In this document: piece by piece, positions 35,160 to 45,470 of the stretch
How the letters are laid out: each line of letters starts with the position of its first letter
Numbering within the stretch: position 1 is the stretch's first letter
DNA from: Monarcha castaneiventris obscurior
Taxonomy: Eukaryota; Chordata; Aves; Passeriformes; Monarchidae
Assembly (NCBI GenBank): GCA_026261815.1
Contig: JAMPIT010000884.1
Location: 11,359,001 to 11,423,000, forward strand
Reading direction: 5' to 3'
DNA: 64,000 bases
Program-made: the position numbers and the translations under genes
Notes under the pieces: generated by a model
Database searches by the model: none
The model's input: only the letters and a program-made list of their open reading frames with translations
What the model was told of the DNA's origin: nothing

Positions 35160-37080
35160 TGCTGAAAATTGCCCTTTTTTTCAGCCTATAAAGTGCACAG
35201 CCAGCAAGGCAACGATTGCTCTTCCTTTTTGTCTAGATGCAGGACCACATTCTTTCAGTCTCCAAGAGCCAAGATCCACCACGGAGCTCTTACACTAACT
35301 GTTGCCAAGCGTATGGTGCGGGCCAGAAAAGCGGCTGACTTTTCCCTTGGCACTGTCAGCGCTCATCAAAAGAACCACACGATGGCGCTGTCGACTTGCA
35401 AAAGGCAACGCACCTAGCCTTGCTCTCAACTACCCCAAGTGCAGAGCCAAGCTCAAAACGTCACTGCTCTCAAATCCACTCTGTCAGGACAAAAAGATTT
35501 CGCTGATTTCGCCCTTCCAGGTACTAACTCCTATTTGCACCACACCCAAACAACAACAAAAAATCCTTTGCCCTAGGAAATCTTTTTACTCTCACACAGT
35601 CTGGCTACAAACTTGAAAACACCTGGCAAAAACAGAGCTCACAGAAGTGCCAGCTGGGTCTTGCTTCTTACAACTTCCAAACTTCACCCAAAGAGCTAGC
35701 AGCACACCCCCTGCTATCTGCACTTTCCTTCTCAGCTCTGGGTACCATCCTAAGCCTTCAGTCTCACAGAGTCAGGATCCAAATTTAACGGTGCCTGGCA
35801 CTGCTCACACACTAAGGGTACTGGGACAGAAAGCGCAACAGCTCGGCTTTTGCCTTCTTACTGCAACGGTTCAACAGCTTTAGCCCAAAGAACAGCCTTT
35901 AAATTCCCTATGACCACCCAATGTGTTCATCCTTTGCTTTCTTTGTCAAAGAGAGGAACTATAAGCCCATCTCAAAATAAATGGCATCCCCCTTCCAAAA
36001 TACAAAACCTCCAGGGACTGATCTCATATGAAGGTGCTGGAACACTATTACTGGGCATTACCTGCCCGGGGCACAGGGTCAGCTGCACAGCAAGACCAAG
36101 TGTTGATGCTTACCCTGTCCAAAAGCAGTCTACTGCTAGGATTTTAGACAGCTGCCTCTGAGGAGTGGAAACCACATGCCAATTTGAATCTCTTAGGAGA
36201 CCACCTACCAAAGACAAATACCAACTCCCTAACGGTCCAAATTGAGGCAGTGCTTCCACACCAAGCGTGCCAGGGCAGAAAGCTGTTGTTGCCCTTGACC
36301 GCCACTGGGCAGCTTTTTATCTGTATCTCCAACATCGGGGCTAAGTGCTTTTCTTCCTATGGAAAAGGCATTGCCATTCTTGCTCAGGGCCTAAACAAGC
36401 TAGAGTTGCATACCACCTCCAGTACTGAATACGTAGAAAAACTGCTCCCACACAGAAGGTGCCAGTACAGAAATGTCTTGCTGGAGTTTTTCTCCATGTG
36501 GTGCTTGCTCCACCAGCACTGGGACTATGTCCTTTGCTTCCCAAATGTTGGGAGACTGGCAACGGAATCAAGAGACGACTTGATACGAGTTCGCAGCTTG
36601 TTCCATTTATTGCTTGATTCGTCTTCCTTATATATGATCCTAGAGTCGTTTTTCTTATATACCCTTCTAATTACAACACATGTGGTCAGTGATACTATAA
36701 TTAGTTACAAAGCCTTATAAAGCCAAATAACTATTAGGTATAATCACTGAATCATGCACTTCATGCTAATTATTTCTGGTGTAGCTACATCTTGTTGTTA
36801 CATAACATCTGCCATGGCCCAGGGCCCAATTGCTTCCACTATCAGCTCACAAATAGTTCAAGGACTCTCGGCTTGGTTTGAGCTCAGCGTTCAAGCTAGC
36901 TCAGAATCCGAGTTAGGGTTGTGCAGGCCTTTCAAGGACCTATGTCCCAGTGATGTGAGCCACCCCTCTACACCCAAGGAAAAGCACTCTGTCACTTGGA
37001 CTTGAGTTGCTTTTAGTACCATTGCCTACTGTTCCCTAGTTTTACCTTGTTTTGCTTCCCTTGTTTATGTCTCTCTTACT
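35160..37080 (-). repeat. Complex non-viral repeat unit, copy 3 (inverted)
   Basis: On the minus strand the order is J3, CAAGG words, the aggcaatggtactaaaag box, then sequence parallel to copy 2 from 29170 onward, then block X3 (35878 down to 35380). The X3 segment 35686-35878 is almost identical to 14021-14214 of copy 1 in inverted orientation, with only about two or three differences in 193 bp. The match to copy 2 is clearly weaker. An LTR (36546-36972) interrupts this copy. Confidence 0.75.
36546..36972 (-). mobile_element. LTR insertion (427 bp) with 6-bp TSD and paralogous empty site
   Basis: On the minus strand it begins TGTAGAGGGG at 36972 and ends CCCAACA at 36546. A TATA box (gggtatataag) lies near 36650-36660, and an AATAAA (gcaataaatgg) near 36610. 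The flanks are cccaag (36973-36978) and cccaaa (36540-36545), a TSD with one mismatch. Copy 2 near 29168-29195 reads across the equivalent position without interruption (cttttcttgggaagcaatgg). It is a solo LTR. Confidence 0.85.
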
Positions 37081-37132
37081 TTGCTCTGTCGATGACTTCC
37101 TTTCTTGCCTTTGCCTTGCCTTGCTTTGTATT

Positions 37133-37170
37133 GCCATGCAGGCAAGGTAATGCAGTCGAAGTGTAGGCAA
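37133..37170 (-). repeat. Strand-switch junction module J3 (inverted)
   Basis: On the minus strand it reads ttgcctacacttcgactgc, then attaccttgcctgcatgg, the same plan as J1 with the same tgcatg centre. Array words change strand across it. Confidence 0.7.
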
Positions 37171-37610
37171 TTCCAGGGAAGTCAAGGGAGAAGTAGGGAA
37201 GGCAAGACCAGTGAGCAGAACGCAATTGGATTGTTAGGTGAGAGAAGGCCCAGAAGTTACAGGCAAGGCTGGGCATAGGAAGGTAAGTCCACTCAAGGTG
37301 GGGATAGGCATGCAAGGTATTTCTGTTTGCTTGCCTTGCCCTTTTTACAGCTTACTTGCCTTATTTTGCCACCCATGTCCCTTCCCTTGCCTTTCCTACT
37401 ACTTCATTGCCTTGCACTGGCTTTCTCACTCATCCCCCATTTTGATTTCCTTACCCCTTTTTTCCAGGCCTTATCTTGCCTGATCCTCTTCCCCAATGAC
37501 TCTCATTGCCTTGCCTAGCCCGTTCTTATTTTAACATGCCTTTCCTACCCAACCCCACATATCCTGGAAATTGCCGATCATCCCTTCCGTTGTCTTATTG
37601 GCCTTTACTG
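37171..37610. repeat. CCTTG/CAAGG array with another orientation switch
   Basis: 37171-37315 has CAAGG-type words (caaggctgggcataggaaggtaag, the inverse of the cttaccttcctatgccc box). Near 37320 the words change to CCTTG (ttgcttgccttgccc) and continue to about 37610. Confidence 0.75.
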
Positions 37611-37619
37611 ACCACTCAG

Positions 37620-37970
37620 TGTCCTGGTCTGGTTCGCCATGATCTCACATGGGCCACCTCTAACCTGCACCTAAACCACTGGGGCTATGTGCTCTCCTTC
37701 CTCCGGAAAAGAACAATGTCTTTCTGGTCCCAGAGCCCAGGGGAAAATGTGGATTGCATGTCCAAAATTCAAACCCTGCAAGGATAGATGCCAGACAAAA
37801 TATATCTGGCTGGACATCTATATATGACTTCCCCTGGGCTGCATCTCATCTGCTCCAGACAGACTGGGGGTCTGTGAAGGCCTTGAGAGTCCAAGGGAAG
37901 AGCAGGCAGGGCAAGGCCAGGAAATGCCAGGAGTAAAGGAGTATTGAATTCAAGGTGGGGGAGGGTTGAG
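37620..37970 (+). repeat. S block, copy 3
   Basis: Starts tcctggtctggttcgcc and continues through ctcacatgggccacctctaa, ccactggggctatg, ctttctggtcccagagccc and gccaggaaatgccaggag to the gaattcaaggtgggggaggg box. This is the most complete match to S copy 1. Confidence 0.78.
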
Positions 37971-38520
37971 CAAGATAATGCAAAGCAAGTAAAGTGGTGG
38001 CTTCATGAGGCAAGACAGGGCAAGGCAAGGGAGAGGTAGGTGAGGCAGTGAGAATCCTAGAAGAAGAAGGAAAGGCAAGGCTGGACCTGGCAAAATGGGT
38101 GGGTAGGTCAAGTTGGTGGATGGGTGAGCAAGTCAATGCAAGGCATGGTAGGAAGGTCAAGGGAAGGCTACAGGGTGGGCAGAGAGGCAATGAAGGTGTG
38201 GGAAAGCAAGGCAAAGCAAAGGAATAGTCAGGAATGACAAGGAAATGAGAGGTTTGGTAGGAAAGGAAAGGCAAGGCAAGACAAGAAAGGGATAGGCAAG
38301 GTAGTAAGTGTCCTAAGTGGAACAGGCAATGCACAACAAGGCCGAGAAAAAAATGACAGGGTAGTAAAGGTGAAGGTTGGGTGAGCAAATCCATGCAAGA
38401 CAATGGAGTGGTAGGAAGCGCAAGGGATGGACATGGATGAGTCAGGAAGTTAAAGGATGGGATAGTCAAGAATGGCAAAGAAATGCAAGGTTGGGTAGGA
38501 ATGGCTGTCGCAGTAAAGAC
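37971..38520 (-). repeat. CAAGG-orientation array after S copy 3
   Basis: Purine-rich words such as gggcaaggcaagggagaggtagg, gaaaggcaaggcaag and caaggaaatg. This is the reverse-strand equivalent of the CCTTG arrays. Minus-strand frames rich in Leu, Pro and Ser here are repeat translations. Confidence 0.82.
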
Positions 38521-39283
38521 GTGTCATTCATGAACCCTTTAAGACTTTTGCATCATCTCCCATCAGGTGTAAAGGTTGGTAATTGTTTTAAAAGATGTTA
38601 TTATAATTTAAATGTTAAATTAACTAAATCCTTTATTTGGACAGTTATAAAAATGTTTTAAGAGTGTTTAAACAGTTTGGGAGCTGTGGTTCGGTGCAAT
38701 CCCAGTCTCAAGCCTCACAGACAGACACCACCCTGTTTTTAGCAGCCAGAAAAGAGATCTGCAGCCAGCGCCATGGAAACCATGCATTTAAATGAGCTCG
38801 TCTCCCGCCGCAGACACTGGTGCTGCCAGCACCCTAGAAGCCAACGAGCCATTGGCTAAGAACTCTGAAGCCTGTCACCAGGGCTTGGAGGGGAGAAGAC
38901 CAATCACTACGGGGCAAAAAGGCAGGACGGGGGGTGGAACGAGGCGGAGACTGAACATTACAAAAATTGGATAATTTCCAGATTCTGTGCTCTCTGCTCT
39001 CTGCTCATGCTCTGTTAATGCTGTGGAGTAGCCACTGCAGGAGCCCAGCGCTGGCATTCAGGCCAGCTTACAACACCTCTGCTCTCTGAGCAGCTCTCAG
39101 CGCTGAAGGACACTGCTCTGGGGTGATAGCCTGGCAGGCTAGGAAGCGTCTTTGATTGCGGGGATCCCGGACTTTATTTTTTACCGGATTTTTGGGGGTT
39201 TTCGGTTGCGGTTTTTTTCTAATTGTTAAAGAAATCTTTTTTATTTTGTTTAACATCTGAAATTGTCTCATTTTTATGACAGA
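38521..39283. other. Unassigned DNA, GC-rich in the middle
   Basis: An AT-rich stretch (38560-38680) is followed by GC-rich sequence (38690-39180) containing ctctgctctctgctc-type direct repeats, then a T-rich tract up to the ERV C 3' LTR. The middle could be part of an LTR or an old promoter-like element. I cannot assign it. Confidence 0.35.
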
Positions 39284-39627
39284 TGGACACATGACACATG
39301 CTTATTGTAATCCGAAGCCATAAGAAGCAAAGATTTTTATTATTCTCAGCTATTACTCTTATACCTTTTCACAATTTCTGTGGCTCCTTATGCTTGGCTG
39401 CTTAGCAAACAATGACAGGGCTGTCAATAAAACAATGACCATTCAAACAGCAATACAATTAGCTATACAAGCAATTAGTTACATATTAAATGCAAGTTTC
39501 CTCTTATATAGTCTTGATGTTCCATTGCAGGAACATTTTCTTTCATTGATTATCTTCTTAGTTAATCACTGTGGCTTCCACTGTGACTGCAGTTTCTCAT
39601 GGGTAGATTTTTAGTGTTTTTAAATCA
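39284..39627 (-). mobile_element. ERV C 3' LTR (344 bp)
   Basis: Plus-strand limits are TGGACACATG and AAATCA, the same as in the 5' LTR. An AATAAA-type signal can be read on the minus strand at the inverse of gatttttattattctc (near 39330). It is 11 bp longer than the 5' LTR because of small indels near 39570-39595. The adjacent internal sequence on the minus strand (aaatggcagaaggc) is a poor polypurine tract. Confidence 0.85.
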
Positions 39628-39930
39628 GCCTTCTGCCATTTGCATATGTCCCATTAACAAGTGCATTGATTTCTGTGCTATTATGTATCAGTACACCTAC
39701 CAAACATGTTTGAAAAGGAGATTGTGGCGTTGCAAGCGAAACACACATAGAAGATTGGTTTAAAGCATGAGCCAGAGTTATCCACACGTTCTCCCGAGGC
39801 ATAGGAGGAATAGGAGGCAACATGGCCTTTCCTTGCCCTACGCAAGATGAAATGACAGCAATTGTTAGCATCTGAGCTTCAGGTCGATCCTTCCAAGCTT
39901 TAGGTTGATCCATTGCTGTCCAGGGAGCAA
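39628..39930 (-). pseudogene. env: ERV C env, N-terminal stub
   Basis: Env would provide the surface and transmembrane glycoproteins. The frame 39913-39620 contains a segment read as ENVWITLAHALNQSSMCVSL and then PFQTCLVGVLI, close to the corresponding part of ERV D env (NIWITLANAM, PFHTCLVGVPI). After about 90 codons it runs straight into the 3' LTR, so nearly the whole surface subunit and all of the transmembrane subunit are deleted. No glycoprotein can be made. Confidence 0.75.
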
Positions 39931-40079
39931 GTTTGCTGAAAGTCTGGCTTCACAGACTGCGCCGGCACCCAGCGGGCTACAGTATCTGCGGAGACACAAG
40001 CATATCCATGCCCCCAAGTGATGAGGTCCCATGGACCCTCCCACTTACTGGTAATCAGATCTCTTATCCACACCTTTCC

Positions 40080-40730
40080 TCAAGGGAAAGTCTCTGCACT
40101 ATCAGACTGCAAAGAAAGAAAATGTTTCAAAAAAATAGGAATGTTAGAATCAGAAGCTATTGTAAGATGATTAATTGTATACAAAGCTTTTTGTAGTCTG
40201 CTCTTTGGGGGTTCCCCTACCATTCCCCCTTTTTGTCTTTGCAAAATGTGCTTCAAGGTACCATGAGCATGTTCAATGCTTGACCAGTGGGTGAATGAGG
40301 GATACCAAACTTGTGGTTCACACCCCACAGTTGCAAGAATTGCCTCGTCCTTGTAGAGGTGTAGGTAGGACCATTAACAGTTTTTATAGGCGATGGCACC
40401 CCCAAGACAGCAAAAGCCAATTGCCAATGTGGGACAGCATCATGGCCCTTCTCTCCCATGGCCACATGAGTAGATGACCACATAGCAGAAGAAAAGCTGT
40501 CAATGGAAACGTGCACATACCTGAGATGACCAAATTCAACAATATGAGTGACATCTGTCTGCCAGAGTTGCAATGCCTGCAAGCCTCTGGGATTGACACC
40601 TAAAGGCAAAGGTGCAGCAAACCCTTGGCAGTGAAGACATGAATTAACGTCACGAGCCTGAGTAGGTGTGAGCCAAAAATGTCTCTTTAAAGTATGTGCA
40701 CTCTGATGGTAAAAATCATGTGATGCTTTG
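40080..40730 (-). pseudogene. pol: ERV C integrase
   Basis: The zinc domain is recognisable (HDFYHQSAHTLKRHF near 40725-40680, then CLHC near 40630). The core has LWQTDVTH near 40560 (first Asp). The second Asp is replaced by Val (IKTVNGPTYTS near 40375). The Glu helix is broken by a frameshift near 40275, and the downstream frame (IEHAHGTLKHIL and onward) continues from 40328 to 40080. Both the residue change and the frameshift would abolish catalysis. The C-terminal domain is not clearly visible. Confidence 0.85.
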
Positions 40731-41320
40731 GCTTGTGCCATTCTGTCAGGCTGAGGTGCTACCCATGCAGGATTAGTGAGTTCATCAGCCCTAGAATTAC
40801 CTTCTGCTATTAAACCTGATAACATAGTATGACTTCGAATGTGCAAAATGTAGTAAGGATGCATTTGATCTTGAATTGCAGGCCACAAAGATTTCAATAA
40901 TGAAAACAAAGCACCATTATTAACTTCTTTTAAAAGTGAGTAATCTAAACTCTGTGCAGTATCTGCAACATAGGCAGAATCAGTAACTAGGTTCCATGGG
41001 ACATGAGAAAATTGCTGGAATGCCATGGTCACGGCCCTTAATTCAACAAGCTGAGCTAGAGCCTGAGTCATGACCCTCCAGCACTTGCCATCCAGAATCA
41101 TCCTTCCAGGTGACAATTGCCTTCCCCGTTTTCCCTGACCTGTCTGTAAAAACAGTAGGTCCCTGTAGTGGAACACGGCTATTTTTTGGATGCAAAGTCA
41201 AAGAAATTGACTTTGCTAACTGCAATAGTTTATGACTGGGCAAATGATAAGCAATTTGTCCCAAAAAACTGTAATGCTGCTTGTAGTGAAGTGCTATTAG
41301 CAAAGCTCCACTCAAAATAA
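40731..41320 (-). pseudogene. pol: ERV C RNase H
   Basis: Motifs in order: VFTDRSGKTGKA near 41145 (Asp), LVELRAVTMAF near 41045 (Glu), NLVTDSAYVADT near 40995 (Asp), HIRSHT near 40845 and GNSRADELTNPAW near 40800 (Asp). All four acidic residues are present. A frameshift separates the first motif (frame 41315-41043) from the rest (frame 41176-40253), so the domain is not continuous. Confidence 0.82.
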
Positions 41321-42605
41321 TCTTGTACTGGAAGTACGATTTTTTCAGGGTCTTTGGTCAGGAATTGCAAGCATTGTTGCCGACATTTAATTACCAATTG
41401 AGCAATTAATTAAAAAAATGTAGGGGGTGTCTTTTTTGGTTGATGAGGTAAAAAAATCCACTCTAAAATATGCAACGGGTTAGGCCACTGGTCATTCCAC
41501 TGGCCAATGATACCTGTAGGATGAAGATCTGGAATGGTAATAAAAAGAGCGGTATTGATAGAGGGATCTATTCTGTAGGCTTGTCTTGAGGAAACAGCCT
41601 GCTGGACCTCATCCAGTGCTTGCTGTGCTTCAGGAGTCAGGGTTCGAGGCAAATTTAAATCTGGGTCTCCTTTCAATGTATCAACAAAGGAGACAACTGT
41701 GCTCTGGTTAGTCCCAAGTAAGGATGTAACAAATTTATGATACCCAACAATTTTTGAGCATAATTTAAAATTTTAATAGAATTTTGAAATTGTACATTTT
41801 GATGTTATAGCGTTTGTTCCAGGATTTTGACTCCCAAATATTTCCAATGAGGGTGTTGTTGCACTTTTTCTGGAGCCACCTGTAATCCGTAGGAATGCAA
41901 GGTGGCAAGTAATTGGGATTGTATCTTCAGCAATTCTTCCTGAGTTGGTATTGCTACCAGTATATCATCCATATAATGATAGCAATATGAGCCAGGAAAC
42001 TGTTCACGAATTCCAGATAAAGCTTGTGCTACATACCATTCACAAATAGTGGGGCTATTTTTCATACCTTGAGGTAAAACACTCCATTGATACCACTTTA
42101 TAGGTTCAGCATTGTTAATTGAAGGTACAGCGAAAGCAAATTTTGGTGTGTCCTGACGGTGTAATGGAATTGTGAAAAAACAGTCTTCTAAATCAACAAT
42201 TAAAATGTCCCACCCCATAGGTATCAGTGTAGGTGAGGGCATTCCAGGTTGCAGCACCCCCATGCTTTCCATCACTGCATTAGTATTTCTGAGGTGGTGT
42301 AGCAACCTCCATTTCCCTGACCTTTTCTTAATTACAAAAACAGGTGTGTTCCAAGGACTTGTAGATGGTTCAATATATCCCTCTTGTAATTGTTCTTGAA
42401 TCAATTCATGACGGGCAGCTAATTTCTCCTTTGACAGAGGCCACTGGTTTTCCCAGATTGCCATTCTGTGAGCCACTGCAAAGGCAGTGTAGGGTACCTT
42501 CTGCACAGTGGGCCCTATCAAAAATCCATGCCAATTCTCACCCCCCAGGCTGCTAACACATCCTGTCCCCGTAGGTTCAATGGCGCTGCAGCAACATAAG
42601 GTCAA
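41321..42605 (-). pseudogene. pol: ERV C reverse transcriptase
   Basis: The frame 42605-41805 (266 codons) is the longest intact retroviral RT frame in the window. It includes the fingers segment (WPLSKEKLAARHELI), SPWNTPVFVIKKRSGKWRLL, the first catalytic Asp ([15 protein letters not shown] near 42190), LPQGMKNSP near 42070 and the YMDD box near 41965. The thumb begins with QVAPEKVQQHPHWKYLG. A ~130-bp frame-broken stretch follows, and the connection domain reappears in 41676-41410 (TLTPEAQQALDEVQQ; WIFLPHQP). Catalytic residues remain, but the full enzyme is interrupted. Confidence 0.88.
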
Positions 42606-42909
42606 ATTGTGGCTGTTTGTTTTTCCTCATTTTTGACTAGTACATGTTGTGTGCTTAAGTTTGTGTTGTTCCTCCCAATCCTGTGATGGCTGACTCCACA
42701 GGAGTCAAAGGCCAGGCAGGAGGCCATGCAGAAAAAGAAACGATGGAGACATCAGCACCTGTATCAATTAAACCTTGAAGTCAAATGTGCGATGGGCTGG
42801 TGCCAGGTAAAGTGGGGGTACACATCATATGCGGTTGCTGATCAGGGATGTCTTTTGCCCAGAAAATCTGTGGTGTTCCGATGGGTCCAAAGGCTCCATC
42901 TCCACAAAT
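42606..42909 (-). pseudogene. pro: ERV C protease (retropepsin)
   Basis: The aspartic protease that matures Gag is recognised by its active-site segment DTGADVSIVSFSAWP on the minus strand near 42730-42770. It lies between dUTPase and RT, the usual order when dUTPase is fused to protease. Flanking sequence is frame-broken. Confidence 0.75.
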
Positions 42910-43332
42910 TTATTGTTCTGTCCTGGGAATACATGACTTAAAAGACACAAGTTGAGCAATACGAGTCTTTTCTGGAATAGTAACTAGAGGTGTAGGAGTA
43001 GAAACCATAGCACAAATTTGTCCTGTAAAATCAGCATCAATGACTCCAGGATGCACAAAGATCCCCTGAAGAGTAGTGCTCGATCTTCCCACAAGCAATG
43101 CACTCAGTCCCTGGCCTAAAGGCTCACAAACATTCAAGTGAACCTTGTGGATTTGGCAAGAGTTCAAAGTTACTGTTGTGGCAGTGGAAACATCCACGCC
43201 AGTGGCTCCTTTTGTGCTCCGAGTTGACTGAATTGGCGTCATGCCTTGATTTGGCAGCATGTCCTGGGGAACTACTTGTGTCTGTGCGCTGTTCGCCTTT
43301 GCGCTCTTCTTTCCACTTCCCAAGTTTCCCAA
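42910..43332 (-). pseudogene. ERV C dUTPase domain
   Basis: Retroviral dUTPase hydrolyses dUTP and limits uracil in viral DNA. In the frame 43332-42910 the motifs run in order: GATGVDVST near 43208, LSALLVGRSSTTLQGIFV (GRSS, motif 2), HPGVIDADFTGQICAMV (motif 3, with the Asp) and IPEKTRIAQLVSF (motif 4). The domain is intact within one frame. It precedes protease, the pro-frame arrangement of beta-like retroviruses. Confidence 0.88.
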
Positions 43333-43560
43333 AAATTGACCATTAGCATGATATTTAGATTTACATTGTTTTGCATAATGGCCAAGTTTCCCATATCAAT
43401 TACAAGAAAAACTCCTGCACTCCCAGTCCCTATCTGTTTCTGCCCCGCTTGCTTCTGTTTACAATTAGCTTTCAAGTGCCCTTGCTGTCCGCATGCAGCA
43501 CATTTCTGAGGTGGTTGCAAAACAGCTGCTGAAGCAGACATTTTATGTTCCAGAGACCCA
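43250..43560 (-). pseudogene. gag: ERV C nucleocapsid
   Basis: Nucleocapsid packages the genome. The first zinc knuckle reads CAACGQQGHLKANC (frame starting near 43541). A second knuckle follows after a frameshift (YGKLGHYAKQCKSKYH near 43350-43395), with a stop just before it. The second knuckle leads into the gag-pro overlap region. Confidence 0.8.
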
Positions 43561-43599
43561 ACCTTAGAACAAGCTGTAACCGTATCTGTTAGTGTAGGG

Positions 43600-44165
43600 T
43601 CCCCTGGAAGGCTAGCCTGGAAGGCTTTCTACAATCTTCATTTGCATTATCCCATGCCAACTGTTGACATAACATCTGTCTTAGATTTTCATCTTCTACC
43701 TGTTTCTCCAATGACGCAGCAACCTTTTCTACAAATTGCAGAAACTACTCTTTTGCTCCCTGTACTATTTTTACATATTGAGGTTTGGGAGAAGCCATTT
43801 CTATGGTTTTTATCAATGCTCCCATACCTATTTTTTGGCATTGCTCAAGAATTGAAGGATGCCATCTAGCTTGCAAATCAGGGTTAGCAAATGCATTTCC
43901 CCCCATTAGGGCATCAGATCCAACTGCACATCTAGGGTCATCTTGTGGCCGATGCATATTTTCCAGTGCAGCTCTCTCTGCCATCTGTCTCCAATGACTC
44001 CCAAAAACCCCAAATTGCACAGGTTGAAATAACACTCGAGCAAGATGCTTAATATCAGGTCAGTATTTATTTTCTGAATCATTTGCATAACGTCTGGAGA
44101 CCCCAGACCATATTTATAAAGCAACTCTCCTCTGTAAATCCTGAACCACTTTCCATGCAATCACA
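43600..44165 (-). pseudogene. gag: ERV C capsid
   Basis: Capsid is divided between two frames: 44160-44070 (YKYGLGSPDVMQMI) and 44035-43745 (PVQFGVFGSHWRQMAERAAL; then AVGSDALMGGNAF). The major homology region starts VQGAKE but meets an in-frame TAG near 43746. Downstream VAASLEKQVEDENLRQML can be read to about 43650. It is homologous to ERV F capsid. Confidence 0.83.
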
Positions 44166-44368
44166 CTATGGCCATCTTGTTGATTAGATCCTGGTGAAGC
44201 CTTAAACACTCAATACACCTGAGCATCTCCCTCTGCACTAGCACCAGCACTAGCACTTCCCCTGGCATTAGGCATACCCAACTTTTCAACCAGCTCCCAC
44301 TCTCCACACTCAAGAGCCTTTTGTTTGACTTGCTCCCAAAAACTGACCAGACTGTCTCGGCTGCACTG

Positions 44369-44797
44369 TCACCTGACAAGGAGGCAGTGTCCGAGGTCTG
44401 CTTTTCCAAGCTTTTTTAGAGCGGTGAAGGCCACACTCATTTTCCTGAGAACGCTCCTACTCTGACACAACTTCCGAGAGTCTCTGTTTAATCTCCCTCT
44501 AATCCCCACTGTCACTGTCACTGTCCTTTGACAGTGGTGAAGACAACTGCGAGAATTGTTTTGTGAGCGGCTGTGCAGGTAGTGGGGGTAGAAGCGGGGG
44601 GCTGTAGGAGCAGGCAGTGCAATAATATCTGCTCTCTGTTCATTTAAAGTTATCTCTGCTGACAAGGGATCTATTTGCTCCTGCTGCACAAGTTCTCTAG
44701 GAGACGGATAGGTTGGTGGCACGTAGTCTTTTGGGGAGGAATACGACTTTTTATCAGGATTGCAGTTTTCAACAAAAGCCTTTTGAGACTCTGGCAT
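44369..44797 (-). pseudogene. gag: ERV C gag spacer domain (Pro/Ser-rich)
   Basis: The frame 44797-44369 starts in a Ser/Pro-rich region containing YVPPTYPSPRELVQ, which is similar to late-domain-like PPxY wording, then becomes Arg/Ser-rich and frame-shifted. It lies between matrix and capsid. The boundaries are approximate. Confidence 0.6.
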
Positions 44798-44922
44798 ATC
44801 AGGAGCTGCCCTTTCTAAACAGCACCCGTCTCCTCCCCTGGTTCCATTGGATTGTCTTCTGTAGAAGTTACTTCTGTCTTTTCACTGAGCTGCCCTCCCT
44901 CTGCTTTTTCCTGCTCTTTTTT

Positions 44923-45198
44923 CTATTGTTTTAAAGTTTCAAAGAGCAAACGCCAGGTTGTTGCCAACCTCTGTGCCTCTTTGTCTCCATGAGAAACAGC
45001 CTCCCACAGCTTTTCCCCAACAGCATTCCAGGAGCTTATACTAAAAGCAACACTCCCATTTGCTGGAAAATCATGAGATTTCACCCACAATAATATACTT
45101 CTCAGTGCATAATCTGTAGTGCTAGCACCCGTGTTTTTTAACAAGGATTTCCATGTAGACAGCACAGTCTTTTCCTGGCTAGACAAATTATTCCCCAT
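44923..45198 (-). pseudogene. gag: ERV C gag matrix
   Basis: The start is the ATG at 45198 (MGNNLSSQEKTVL, a myristoylation-type Gly-2 start), about 240 bases after the primer-binding site. The helical matrix pattern continues with LLWVKSHDF and WNAVGEKLW, which parallels ERV D matrix (WQTVGQKLS). The frame ends at 44923. Confidence 0.83.
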
Positions 45199-45434
45199 AT
45201 AAAAATTGTTGCCAACAGCTCACCTCAATGAATTAAGATCTTCAATTAAGGTGTCAAAGTCTTGACCCGGGTCAATAGCAGAACCCTCTGCTCTCAAAGC
45301 TATGTTGGCCATCCGTCACCTTGGCACTTCACCCTGCCAAAACTCCCTGCTATCCCAAGCAGGCGTCCTGCTCTCCAGGCAGGCTTTTTGGATTACGCTT
45401 CCCTTTCACTCCCAACCACGTCCTGGATCCAGGA

Positions 45435-45453
45435 ATCACATCGGGGGATCACC
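45435..45453 (-). promoter_or_regulatory. ERV C primer-binding site, tRNA-Trp-like
   Basis: On the minus strand it reads GGTGATCCCCCGATGTGAT, a decayed match to the avian tRNA-Trp-type site, 18 bases inside the 5' LTR end. It shares the longer 17-base spacing of ERVs A and F. Confidence 0.55.
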
Positions 45454-45470
45454 CTTTGTCATAGTAGAGA

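Noticed and set aside
13581..37170. CRISPR-like interpretation of the regularly spaced repeats
   Set aside because: Repeats are degenerate, spacers are themselves repetitive, there are no cas genes, and the context is avian.
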